Part shown: piece after piece, positions 1-10,188 of the stretch
Position numbering within the stretch: the first letter of the stretch is position 1
Layout: each line of letters opens with the position of its first letter
Source: Oscillatoriales cyanobacterium RM2_1_1
GTDB lineage: Bacteria > Cyanobacteriota > Cyanobacteriia > Cyanobacteriales > Microcoleaceae
Length of the DNA stretch: 64,000 nucleotides
Assembly (NCBI GenBank): GCA_012033335.1
Contig: JAAURB010000007.1
Span: forward strand, 1-64,000
Reading direction: 5' to 3'
Notes under the pieces: generated by a model
Database searches by the model: none
What the model saw: the letters and a program-made list of their open reading frames with translations, nothing else
Told to the model about the DNA's origin: nothing
Translations under genes and position numbers: made by a program

Positions 1-62
1 TTGCAGACTCTGGAGTGCCGTTATTATCATTATTATCATTATCATTATAAACAACCCCCCAA

Positions 63-3000
63 TCATCCGGGCTGACACGCTGCCACAAAAGCCTTGAGGC
101 AAATCTCCATTACATATTCTGAAAACTGAATCCGGCGCTGAACTGGAGTCACAAAGCTATTGAAGTAGGAGCTGTTAGCAGGGTTATTCCCGGTTGCTGT
201 TCGGTAGTCTGCATCGGTGTAGACCTCGTTAGGTTCAGCCGCCGCCGTATTAATCGTGCCATCCTGATCAGTATCAAAGCCTCCATCGGTTCCTGAACCC
301 ATCGTCAAACCATTAACAGCGAAGTCGTTGTAGGGGTTGAAGCCATTGAGGAGACGAGCCATTTTCGCAGTAATCTGTGTTTCTACAAAGGAATCACTTG
401 TGTCTCCATCTCCGTTCAGGTCAAGCCCAACAGAGGATTCAGCTATTGCAGTAGGACTAGTTGAGAGAATGGTATTGGCATCAAAGTTGTAACCTCCGCC
501 AACAACGACATCACCAGCATTGTTTCTCAGGTCGAAGTCGCCTTCATTCCGGAAACCGAAGCGGAAACCATGCTTCACCTGACCATCCTGACGAGTCAGA
601 ACGGTGATCGCATCCGACAGAATTGTTGCAGCCCGCCAGTCGTCAGCATTGGCGTTGCAGTTTGGTAATCTCGGATCACCTCGACGACAGGCGAAGTTCG
701 GATTCAGGGTATCCCGAGTATAAAAATTGTCCCAAGTAGGTTGCACCAGGTTATTGGTGAATTCTTCCTGGGTGTGCAGGTTAAAGGTTCCCCAGAGATA
801 GACTGGGAGATTACTAGCCAAAATCAGACCTTTTTCGTAAACCACTTCATTCCGGCTAGGACTACCAATATCATTCTGACCATCATCATTGGCATCATTT
901 CTGGCGAGTCGTTCTCCATTGATCAGCATGATGCCATTAGGACGACGACTGGGGTCAATCTTATAGTCTGAACCACTAAAAGAAACTTTCAGATCTTTTG
1001 GTTCACCATCCAGGGGATCTCTCGTATCACTCAGATCCTGTAGAGCATCGTCCCGTGTTGCGTAAATAATGCCACTCAGAGGCAGCATATACTCTCCTCC
1101 ACCAGAACTCAGCCTTGGAGCATCTGTCGCCGCTATCGTTTGAGTGACTTGTGTATTTCTTAAAACATTCAGATCAAGCTGAGTCACCCGCACCTCAAGG
1201 GGATAGCGGTTCTCCGGGGAGAACCGGTAATCATCGTCTAGATTGGCCGTTGCAGGAGTACCAGTCCGGTCAACCAGAAGGCTAAAGGTTTCGTCAACAG
1301 TAGTTCCTGTATCGTTTTTATCAAGGGCTTTCACCTGCCGACCGTCCAGGAAAGCAGCCTCCCGAATTGCACCGTGGGGAAGCTGGGTGTAGTTCGCCGT
1401 TAGGCGGGCTGCACCAGGGATTGGAACAGTATTGGCAGCAGCGCCAACAAAGGAGGTAGGGTTGTTGTAAATATTCAGGGCACACTGAGCGGCATAGATG
1501 GCAGCGTGTTCCTCAATGGTCAGAGCGCTTGAACCCGTTCCCTTCAACATTGCCGTGAACAAAGGCTTGTTCACCAAGCGCCCATCGGGATAAACCAGTT
1601 TAGATTGTGCAGTCAATGCAGTTGCATCAAAGGAGCTGGGAACTGGGTAGACAATCCCATTATTAGAGCGACCACCAGTTGTAATTGTATTATTCCAGGG
1701 CAAGCCCGTTTCGTTCTTGGCAGTTAGGGCGGTGGATGGATCGTAGTAACTGCTCACGCAAGCAATGGGAGCGATATCCCCGATTGCCAGTTGAGGACGT
1801 AGACCGAGCTCATCTAGTCTTATCTTGTCGTTGATTCCTACACCATTACCATCAACTCCATCATCATCGTCTCTCGAAGCATAGTGATAGACAACCGTTG
1901 CCCGCATCACCATGTCCCCTTTAGCATACTTGGTGCTTCCAAAGGGTGCTGTTTGAAGTGGTTGATCTCCTAAACTCAAATCTCGTACATCAGTACTGAA
2001 GCTTGCAGCCGGAGTTACACCATCAGCTTGATAAAGTGATGAATTGTCATAAACCTCTGAGCTTTTAGCTGTAATGAATGGGCTGCTGACTGGGGGAGAC
2101 ATGGGCATGGTATCTGGCCAGACTACCGTGAAAGGCGTTCCACTTGCGCTGGGCTTGAGAGTTGTGGTGTTGATATTCAGGGTGTTGAGGTTCTGGGTGC
2201 CGTTAAAAAACGTTGGGGGAGGCAGGAATGAATTGGCGCGGTTAAACACCCCAGCGCCCGTAACTACCAGCAAACCGCCTACCCCTTCTGAAGGTTCGAT
2301 TGGCTCTCGAACGGCATCTCGTTCCCAGTCACTATTTCGAATGATGTCACCCCCACTAGGAACTTCTACAACCTGGGTTTGACGATAGCGACCTGCAACT
2401 CCACCAGCCCATTGCCCCCCAGTAATGGGCATTTGATACTCTGGGCCTTGCCAGTCGCCCGTGCTAGCATTCTGGGGGAAGACATACCTGAGTGGCAAAC
2501 CATTCCCTACCAGGATTCTGTCACCAATCTCATTTTCTCCTGCCTTCTGGAAGTTTTCATCGCCCTGCACAGGTTGAGTAGCTGGCAGATTATTGACTAC
2601 CAGATCCATAGCAGATCTATCCCCTGTATTCACCCCATCATCTGCAACAGGAACCATCGAGTTAAAGTCAGGCCCGACTTCGCCCTGAACGGTTTGAAGC
2701 GTAGCTGTCGTAGTCCCTCCTTCTGCTACTTCCGCAAAAGGAACTTTGCGAGTCCGCTTTTTGTAGTAATCAGGATCATCATCTAAAGGTGTGCTATCAA
2801 ACGTTTTTAGAGCATCTAAGCGTTGGTCAAAAGCCAGGTTGTTGTAGAGGACTACATCCGGGTCATTGCTAACAGAGTCATTGCTGCTGGTTAGAGACTT
2901 TCTCTTGGCAGCAGGAAGATTATTTCCGGGGTTGAGAGTAGGGTCAAAGAGATGAACCTCAGTTGCCCTTTCAATAGTGGTCGTACCCAAGACACCGACT

Positions 3001-4103
3001 ACCACGTTCCCCGCAACCTGAATTTTATTATTGTCAGCGTTGTAGAAGCATGATGCTGGAGCGCTTACTAAGTACAGTTTGATACCATTATCTGTGCTAC
3101 GAGGAGAAATGATTAGGTTGCTGTTTGCAACAATCCGCCCATTCAAGTTCAAAAGTGGGGTAGGAGAGATGTCTAAATCATCTTCGTAGATAACAGCGTT
3201 GTTAGTAATTGGATCTCTAGAATAGTCTTGCTGTAGTTCTAGAGCCGAGAATGCCGGAGTACCTTTGAATACTTCATAATCTGCTGCTGTAAGGCCACCA
3301 CTCGTGACTAGATTATTGGTCGCAAGCTGCTGCTCCGTAATCGGTACTGTAACAGTGTAGACAAAAAAGCTTTTCTTGAGAGATCCGCTGGACAACTTCA
3401 ACCAACCTCTTTCACCTAACAAAGAAGCAGAGGTTCCTGCTGCTGCTTGACAAGCGGGGGAAACACTTCCCATATCGACTGGAAGAGCCCTGGCATCTAG
3501 TGGTTTCCTCGCTCGCGCCTCAACACCTCCCGCACCTGTTGTAGGAGTGCGAAGGAAAATACTGTAGTAGGCTAAGCTGTCATACTGGCCATTATTATCT
3601 GTGTCAACTGGGAAGCGCCAAACCGTATTCATCCTATTGCAGGTATCCAGGTTTGACTGAGTACAAACGGTACTTGCACCACCACCAAAACCAACTTGCA
3701 AGCGCTCCTCATCTGGAAAACTGTAGAGGCCAGTGTCAGAAAGTGCAGCGTATAGAGAAGACTCTGACGGAATACCCCGGCTGGAGAGACCAGCATTCCG
3801 ACTTTCTGTTCCACCCCCGAGTAAGTCACTCAACTTGGTTCTAGCTCGATCCAAGGCTGGAGTTGCCGCCTGCAGCACAACTTCATCCACTCTGTTATAT
3901 TGTGCTATCTTTGCCCGATCAAACGATCGCAGCAAAATTGCAATGGATAACAATACCACCACCAACAACACCATCACCACCGTCGGCAACACAAAACCCG
4001 CCTGAGCCTGCCGACCCCGGCGACCCCTAGTGACGCGACGAAAAGCAGTTCGCCGCAAACTGCGAACTGCACGGTTAATGACACCTTGGATGTTTCGAGA
4101 CAT
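63..4103 (-). CDS. hpsA: hormogonium polysaccharide pseudopilin-like protein HpsA
   Basis: Large secreted or surface protein of the HpsA family, which in filamentous cyanobacteria is needed for hormogonium polysaccharide secretion and gliding. From the ATG at 4103 the protein has about 1346 residues. It starts with a very basic segment rich in Arg, then a type IV pilin-like hydrophobic helix beginning AGFVLPTVVMVLLVVVLL. The usual Glu at position 5 of a classical pilin is absent. The remaining ~1270 residues are polar, Asn/Asp/Thr-rich and contain DxDxDG-like turns (for example DLNGDGDTSD and DTDQDGT) that could bind calcium. The frame stays open 22 codons further upstream, but the ATG at 4103 puts the basic stretch and pilin helix at the expected place. 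Partner genes such as hpsB/hpsC would lie to the left, outside the window. Family assignment is confident; the calcium idea is inference. Confidence 0.85.
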   Translation of the reverse strand: MSRNIQGVINRAVRSLRRTAFRRVTRGRRGRQAQAGFVLPTVVMVLLVVVLLSIAILLRSFDRAKIAQYNRVDEVVLQAATPALDRARTKLSDLLGGGTESRNAGLSSRGIPSESSLYAALSDTGLYSFPDEERLQVGFGGGASTVCTQSNLDTCNRMNTVWRFPVDTDNNGQYDSLAYYSIFLRTPTTGAGGVEARARKPLDARALPVDMGSVSPACQAAAGTSASLLGERGWLKLSSGSLKKSFFVYTVTVPITEQQLATNNLVTSGGLTAADYEVFKGTPAFSALELQQDYSRDPITNNAVIYEDDLDISPTPLLNLNGRIVANSNLIISPRSTDNGIKLYLVSAPASCFYNADNNKIQVAGNVVVGVLGTTTIERATEVHLFDPTLNPGNNLPAAKRKSLTSSNDSVSNDPDVVLYNNLAFDQRLDALKTFDSTPLDDDPDYYKKRTRKVPFAEVAEGGTTTATLQTVQGEVGPDFNSMVPVADDGVNTGDRSAMDLVVNNLPATQPVQGDENFQKAGENEIGDRILVGNGLPLRYVFPQNASTGDWQGPEYQMPITGGQWAGGVAGRYRQTQVVEVPSGGDIIRNSDWERDAVREPIEPSEGVGGLLVVTGAGVFNRANSFLPPPTFFNGTQNLNTLNINTTTLKPSASGTPFTVVWPDTMPMSPPVSSPFITAKSSEVYDNSSLYQADGVTPAASFSTDVRDLSLGDQPLQTAPFGSTKYAKGDMVMRATVVYHYASRDDDDGVDGNGVGINDKIRLDELGLRPQLAIGDIAPIACVSSYYDPSTALTAKNETGLPWNNTITTGGRSNNGIVYPVPSSFDATALTAQSKLVYPDGRLVNKPLFTAMLKGTGSSALTIEEHAAIYAAQCALNIYNNPTSFVGAAANTVPIPGAARLTANYTQLPHGAIREAAFLDGRQVKALDKNDTGTTVDETFSLLVDRTGTPATANLDDDYRFSPENRYPLEVRVTQLDLNVLRNTQVTQTIAATDAPRLSSGGGEYMLPLSGIIYATRDDALQDLSDTRDPLDGEPKDLKVSFSGSDYKIDPSRRPNGIMLINGERLARNDANDDGQNDIGSPSRNEVVYEKGLILASNLPVYLWGTFNLHTQEEFTNNLVQPTWDNFYTRDTLNPNFACRRGDPRLPNCNANADDWRAATILSDAITVLTRQDGQVKHGFRFGFRNEGDFDLRNNAGDVVVGGGYNFDANTILSTSPTAIAESSVGLDLNGDGDTSDSFVETQITAKMARLLNGFNPYNDFAVNGLTMGSGTDGGFDTDQDGTINTAAAEPNEVYTDADYRTATGNNPANSSYFNSFVTPVQRRIQFSEYVMEICLKAFVAACQPG

Positions 4104-4876
4104 AATTAAAATCCAGTGGAGTGAGTTGTTTTTACGAGACATAAGCGCTTCCCTGACCCAAAGCCACAAATAACAAAACTATAAGAACTAATAAAAATAG
4201 AAAGACAGCATCCCGATTCAAAAGTCAATCACAGAGAGGATTTCAGCCGATTGAAAATTTCTATATCCTCTATATTCCCAATCCCGAAGCCAACACTCAG
4301 CAACCAAACATTCGATAAGGTATGAACATCGAAACTAAAGGTTGAAAAGTAATCTCTCTATCCGTTTTAGCATCCCCCTGGAAAAGTGGCAGGCGTAAGA
4401 TCACGCAAAAATCAGATCCAAATCACTCGTCCTCTCCATGGGGGGCACTACCAAACGGTTACATAACCCCTATGGCCCTTTCAGGCAACTTAATAAACTT
4501 AATACAAAGTAAACAAGTTCTATGAATCAAGCATTTCTTAATTCAATCCGCAGGCCATATCCCCCTAGCACCAAACATCACTCATCGGGATGTTCTTCTA
4601 TTCTATCCTGCCCAACTTTTATAGAAAATCGATCATCAGGCTCAAACATTTTTAATCAGGGTTCCGCCGATCAGATCCTTCACCCAACGCTCAAACACCC
4701 AACGTTCAAAAGCTGGGCGATCGCCCCCAAAGGAATGAGCGGCGGAGGATAATCCCAGTTCTGGCCAAGCCCCACCTGAACCATCAAAATGCTCTGTTAA
4801 GATCGCAGTTGCAGCTCCCGTAGGGGCATAGTTTCTCTCCTGTTTCCCCGGTTCCCTGTCCTCAGCTTTAACCTTT
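4104..4876. other. intergenic region upstream of two divergent genes
   Basis: About 770 bases between the divergent hpsA and RTX/dehydrogenase starts. It must hold both promoters, but I cannot point to a convincing -35/-10 pair. Short open frames here have no recognisable protein signature. A HIP1 site lies near 4715. Confidence 0.4.
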
Positions 4877-6753
4877 ATGACCAGCATTACCCCTGAAAAT
4901 TTCCTTGACCTCACCCCTGGCCCAGATGCAATCGAGCTGCAACCCGGAGCCCTCAGTGGTTTTTCCGGGGGCCTGCGGGCCCTTGAGGGTAATGATTGGA
5001 TTGCAGGTTCCTCAGACCCCGAATTGATGAATGGCAACCAGGGAGAGGATACGGTTTGGGGAGATGAAGCGGCTGACACTGTATTTGGGGGACGAGACTC
5101 TGATTCCCTGCTGGGTGGCGCTGACCCCGATCTGCTCCTGGGAAATCTGGGCAATGACCAACTGTTCGGAGAAACCGGCAATGATAGCCTCTGGGGTGGC
5201 CAAAACGATGATCAACTCCTGGGAGGGGCCGGGGCAGATCTGCTTTCCGGAGACCTAGGAATAGACACACTAACCGGTGGGGAAGGCTCTGATCTCTTCT
5301 GGTTGGGGGTTCAGACTGACCCTAACCTGCCCCCCGATCAGATCACAGACTTCGAGCCCGGTTTAGATCGGATTGTTTTGTTGGGGGGGCTGACAGCCAC
5401 AGACATTGAGTTTGAGGCCAGTTCAGCAGGGACACGGCTCAAGTTAATTGATACTGAAACTTCCCTGGGAATTTTAATCGGAATTCAGCCCAATCAACTT
5501 AGGGACGATGACATCGTCCCGTTGGCTGCCGCTCCCCCCGAGACTAACGATTTACTAATTCCCACCCGTAGCTTGATTCCAGTTCCCCAGCAAGTGAATC
5601 CAGAGACCCTACCGGCTCCCTTTGCCACCGATAGCGCCTCCAAACCCCCCAATCTGATTCCGATCCCGGAAAACCCTGTGTTGCAAGTGCCGGAAGGCTT
5701 CAGAGTGAATGTGTTTGCCGCAGGGTTAAGCAATCCCCGTTGGTTGGCCTTGACTCCAACGGGGGAGGTGTTAGTCACCGAAACCCGGGATAATCGGATT
5801 CGATTGTTGCAAGACATTGATCAGGATGGAGATGCGGATGCGATCGCCACCTTTGCCGATGCCAGTAATGGTTTGAATTTACCCTTGGCATGGCCTTTAC
5901 CGGGGACGCTTTCTACCTGGGAAATACCGACGGGGTAGTGCAGTTTTCCTATGATTCGGGTCAGGCCCAATTGGCGGGATTGGGTACAGTGATTGCCAGC
6001 CTGCCTGGAGGCGGTTACAACCAGCATTGGACGAGAAATCTGGCCCTAGCTCCTGATGGCCAGACCCTTTATGTTTCCATTGGTTCGGAGTCCAATGTCA
6101 GCCCCGAACCCTTGCCCAGAGCCTCAGTTCAGGGGATCAATCTGGAGGGGTTTGAAATCCAAACCCTGGCCTCGGGTCTGCGAAATCCCGTCGGGTTGGA
6201 CTTTCATCCGGTGACGGGGCAACTCTACACCACGGTGAATGAGCGGGATGGTTTAGGGGATGACCTAGTGCCTGACTTCTTCACTGGATTGGAACCGGGC
6301 GAATTTTATGGCTGGCCCTACGCTTATCTCAGCCCCAACAATCCAGACCCCCGACGTGGGGGAGAACGGCCCGATTTGGTGGCCCAAACCCAAACCCCTG
6401 ATGTCCTGTTTCAAGCCCATTCTGCTCCCTTGGGATTGCAATTTTACGATGGAGAAACCTTCCCAGAATCCTATCAAAATGGCGCGTTTGTAGCATTTCG
6501 GGGCAGTTGGAATCGAGATCAGGGAACGGGCTACAAGGTTGTATTTGTTCCGTTTGATGACTCAGGAACTCCCGTGGGAACCTATGAAGACTTTCTGACT
6601 GGGTTCTTAGTGGATCCGGCTGGCCCCACCACCTGGGGTCGGCCCACGGGGTTGCTGGTGATGCCCGACGGCAGTTTACTGGTGAGCGATGAGGCCAACA
6701 ATCAAATCTATCGAATTCAAGCCTCAGACCAGCCCAAAATCTCAGCCAGTTGA
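4877..6753 (+). CDS. RTX calcium-binding / glucose-sorbosone dehydrogenase-like protein, frame broken by 1 nt
   Basis: Fusion of an N-terminal RTX block (residues ~20-150, GGxGxDxL-type nonapeptides such as LLGGAGADLLSGD) with a C-terminal PQQ-dependent sugar-dehydrogenase-like beta-propeller that starts at VPEGFRVNVFAAGLSNPR. RTX repeats bind Ca2+ and normally mark type I secretion; the propeller family oxidises aldoses or sorbosone. As written the first frame stops at 5938, while the rest of the propeller continues one frame over from 5890. Adding one G at 5887-5888 joins them as GLNLPLGMAFTGD, the expected propeller sequence, giving ~625 residues. No signal peptide is visible, consistent with type I export, but here the RTX block is N-terminal rather than C-terminal. 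The 3' end overlaps the convergent receiver gene by 37 bases. The exact substrate is unknown. Confidence 0.8.
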
Positions 6754-7097
6754 TCACCAAATTTCAGCGGCTCAATTAATTTGGATAGCACGGCTTTTGC
6801 CCCCAAGGTCTGGTATTGATGGGATCCAGTGGTTTGGGTTTTGGCGGTTAAAAATACCACTGGAATTTCCTGGGTAGCGGGATCGGCCTGGAGCTTCTCC
6901 AGGGTGGTCAGACCATCCATCCCTGGCATCATCATATCTAGAATAATCGCGTCAATCGGCTGATGGCGGGCTAGATCCAGACCCGCCTGACCGGACGCTA
7001 CCGTCAGAATCGTCCAGTCCGTACTGATTTCCAGGCTCGTTTGCAACAACTCCCGAATATCATCTTCGTCATCAATAATCAAGATGCGTCGTGTCAT
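6717..7097 (-). CDS. single-domain response regulator (CheY-like receiver)
   Basis: 126-residue stand-alone receiver domain. Acidic pocket D9/D10, phospho-acceptor D54 in IILDMMMPGMDG, the switch Thr in VVFLTAK, and a Lys near the C terminus in the LSKLIEP segment are all present. There is no output domain, so it probably acts by protein contact or as a phosphorelay intermediate. It lies just downstream, on the same strand, of the multi-receiver regulator at 7292-9747 and near the divergent histidine kinase, its likely signalling partners. Its leader, immediately upstream of the ATG, contains a 16-bp tandem repeat. The assignment is secure; the partner is inference. Confidence 0.92.
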   Translation of the reverse strand: MTRRILIIDDEDDIRELLQTSLEISTDWTILTVASGQAGLDLARHQPIDAIILDMMMPGMDGLTTLEKLQADPATQEIPVVFLTAKTQTTGSHQYQTLGAKAVLSKLIEPLKFGDQLAEILGWSEA

Positions 7098-7118
7098 GGC
7101 AAGTGTTCTTCTCGATTT

Positions 7119-7228
7119 GGTATCTGGATCTATTGGTATCTGGATCTATTGGTATCTGGATCTATTGGTATCTGGATCTATTGGTATCTGGATCTATTGG
7201 TATCTGGATCTATTGGTATCTGGATCTA
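7119..7228. repeat. 16-bp tandem repeat, 6.9 copies
   Basis: Six identical head-to-tail copies of GGTATCTGGATCTATT followed by a 14-base seventh copy. The array starts 22 bases upstream of the receiver-protein ATG (minus strand) and so lies in its leader or promoter. The unit is not a multiple of three and no spacers separate the copies. Perfect identity suggests recent expansion by slippage. Length variation could alter spacing to the promoter, but that is inference. Confidence 0.95.
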
Positions 7229-7291
7229 AATTCCTCCAATTATTCTCCCTGATCAGGGGATGGGAATCAGGATTTAACCTCAGATTCCAAT

Positions 7292-9747
7292 CTATTCAAC
7301 CTGAGCCCCAGGCAGAATCTCAATTTCGCCCGGTTGAACTGTATAGGCCAGGGCTTGTTGACAGCGATCGCCCCCCGCTGATTTAGCCTGATAGAGAGCC
7401 GCATCCGCCGAAGCACAGAGGGTGGGAAAATCAATCCCATCCTCTGGATACGTGGCAATGCCCGCACTGGCTGTCACCCGCAATTGCACCTGACCCGCCA
7501 CGGGAAAAGCCTCTGAATGAATCTCCTTCAGGAGCCGCTCAATCCGTCGCATTCCGTACTTTTTACTCACCCCATAGAGCCCCAGCAAAAACACCTGACC
7601 CCCCCAACGGGCTACGATATCCTCCGTCCGGAACTGTTGTTGCAAGATTTGCCCCATCTGCCGGAGGACATTATCGCCAACGGTATAGCCATAGCGCTCA
7701 TTCGTCTGCTTGAACCGATCCAGATCCAGCAGCACCAGACAAAAGGGCTGATGATGGCGCAGGGAGAGCCGCAAATAGCGATGGCAATCCAGCACAGCCC
7801 GTCGGCGATTCATCGCCCCGTGAGCTGATCCGTCTCCGCTAGGCTCCGGAGCAACTGAATCCGATCCAGCCGATTAAAAATTCGGGTGACCACTTCGGCT
7901 TCAGCAAAGGGCTTGGAAATGTAGTCATCGGCCCCCGCCTGATAAATTTGTTGAACCGTTTCCGTGTCCTTGTGGGCAGAGAGAAACAGAATCGGCAGGG
8001 CGCTCCAATTACGGTCTTGACGGACAATTCGACAGAGTTCTAAACCGCTGTAGTGAGGCATCTCAAAGTCTAAAATCAGTAAATCCGGGGCCGTATTTTC
8101 CAGGGTTTCCCAGAACTGCCGGGGATCCTGCAGGGCGGTCAATTCAAAATCCAGGGATCCTAGGGATTGATTCAATAGTTGGAGAACCACCGGATCGTCA
8201 TCGACAGCAAGAATTTTGGCCTTGCGATAGGACTGGGGTTTGAGAATGTCCATGATCGCTTCTAGAATCTGGGTCGGAGATACCGACTTGGGCAGAAAGG
8301 CCGTACCCCCCGACCGGGCAACGGCGGCGCGATCGCCCACCTCATCCCGCTCAGTACAGACTAAAACCGGCATCTTGGGAAACTTGAATGACAGCTCCTC
8401 GAGGAATTTCAAGCCTTCCTCTAGGCCATCAGGAAACATCGGATCAAGCAATACCAGTTCGGGGGGATTTTCGCTCACCGCCAGACGGGCCTGGGCAATA
8501 TTGTCGATCCCAGCAATCTGAATATTCCAGTTCAACGCCTCGGCCTGCAGTTGTTGATTCAGGGTGAGGTTGTGATCCACCACCAGCACCCAGGGGAGCT
8601 TTTGGCGAACCTCCAAGGAGACCGGATCAGCCCCATCGATTCCCTGGGCTTGGGGGCCAAATGTTGGAGGTTGCTGGAGTTGCTGTTCCAGGGTTGCCAC
8701 CAGGGTTTTGAAGGTTTGGGTGGTCTCAGGGGCCAATGGCTGCTCCAGGGTGGGATTGACCCCCACGAGCCACTGTTCAATTTCCTGAGCCAGTTGATAC
8801 TCGGTTTTCATCCCAAACATCCCCAGGGAACCCGCTAATTTGTGAGCTTGAATTGCCGCATCTTGGCAAATCTCCTCTGAAAAGGTATTGGCATCGAGGG
8901 CTGCTACCGCCTGATCGAGCTTCGTCATCCGTCCCAGAATCAACCCTTTAAAGCGTTCCCAGGATTCGGCCACACCGGGGGGGTTCTGGGATTGGGGGGC
9001 AGATGAGTCCAGAGCCAGGGGTTCTGGGCGACGATGTAGGGGCAGTTCCTCTGATTCTGACTCTCCTAACTCCTGAAGGGGCGATCGCAGTCGATAACCG
9101 ACTCCATAGACCGTTTCGATAATATCTTCACCCCCCGATGATTTCAGCTTGCGGCGGAGTCGCTTGATATGGGCCCTCACCGTATCTTCCCCTGGCAAGT
9201 TCTCAAATGACCAGAGGTGTTCTAGGATGGCACTTTGAGTCAGGACTCGATTGGGATTGCGCAGAAACAGTTCCAGCAGGCTATATTCCTTGGGAGAAAG
9301 GGAAAGTAAGCGATTGTGATAAGTGACCTGTCGAGCACTCGGATCCAGGCAAAGCTCATCCCAGTAGAGAATTGGTGCTCCGGAAGAGCTACGACGGCGG
9401 AGTAAAGCTCGAATTCGGGCAAATAGCTCAGAGGTCGTACAGGGTTTGACCACATAATCATCCGCCCCAGCATCTAATCCCGTCACTTTATCGGTGCTTC
9501 CCCCCTTAGCGGTGAGTAAGAGGATAGGCACACTATAGCCGTGGCTGCGGATTCGACGGCACAAACCAATTCCATCTAGCCGGGGCAGGGTGATATCGAG
9601 TAAAATCAGATCATAGGTGAACGCTTCAATGTAGTTCCACCCCTCTTCCCCATCCGTCACCCCATCAACGACATAGCCCTGCTCAGTTAACGCCATCTTG
9701 ATCAAATGGGCCTGAGCTTCATCATCCTCAACTAATAAAAACCGCAT
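7292..9747 (-). CDS. OmpR-type response regulator: REC-wHTH-HPt-REC-REC-degenerate GGDEF, frame broken by 1 nt
   Basis: Complex phosphorelay regulator of ~818 residues once one base is restored. Module order: receiver 1 (residues 1-118, phospho-Asp D51), OmpR/PhoB winged helix (~124-222), HPt domain (~260-350, His in AHKLAGSLGMFG), receiver 2 (~388-505, Asp in LVLLDPMFPDG), receiver 3 (~515-630, Asp in LLILDFEMP), then GGDEF. The first frame stops at 7810 directly after DQLTG. The GGDEF domain resumes from 7813 in another frame as MNRRRAVLD. Adding one base to the C4 run at 7816-7819 (plus strand) restores DQLTGAMNRR. The catalytic motif reads GGQVF instead of GGDEF, so cyclase activity is unlikely, but the inhibitory-site pattern RxxD (RTED) five residues upstream is kept. 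It is divergent from the hybrid-PAS kinase at 10189, its probable cognate. Confidence 0.86.
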
Positions 9748-10188
9748 CGATTCCTCGCTGTAACATGCAGATCCGTGACATGAAGATTGGTAAATCCCAT
9801 TTGTAAATCTTAATTCAGACCGATGACACCCTCTAAGTTGTTGGCCTGAAGCTGAACAGATCTTCCTGGGTTATTCCAGTTCAGGAAATCTTGCTGTTTT
9901 CTAAGCATAACAGAACTGCTCGATCCTCAGGGTTTAAGCATAGAGGTGTCCCATGGTTCGTCTCAGTCAATCTCAGCAGTAAACGTCTTGATTTGAAGAG
10001 GCAGCCCAATTTCCCGACCAATCGGGATGTGTATTGACCTCACTATTTTCCCATTCCTGTCACATCAGGTTCACATCACTTTGTTAAGATCATTATCTCA
10101 TCTCATCACTTCTTTTCGTTTGCTTCTTTTCATTTACTGAGTTTTCATCGGGTGATCAGTAACTATCAAGTTATGGAGTTGGAACAAA
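9748..10188. promoter_or_regulatory. divergent control region between response regulator and histidine kinase
   Basis: 441 bases hold the promoters of both signalling genes. Near 10060-10080 there are two close direct copies of a CACATCA core, a plausible but unproven site for the winged-helix regulator. A GGAG-type Shine-Dalgarno lies ~9 bases before the kinase ATG. No coding sequence is seen. Confidence 0.35.

Noticed and set aside
4642..5181. 179-codon open frame opposite the RTX block
   Set aside because: It mirrors the GC-rich RTX repeats and shows no recognisable domain.
7119..7228. Possible CRISPR array
   Set aside because: The 16-bp copies are directly adjacent with no spacers and no cas gene is present; it is a simple tandem repeat.
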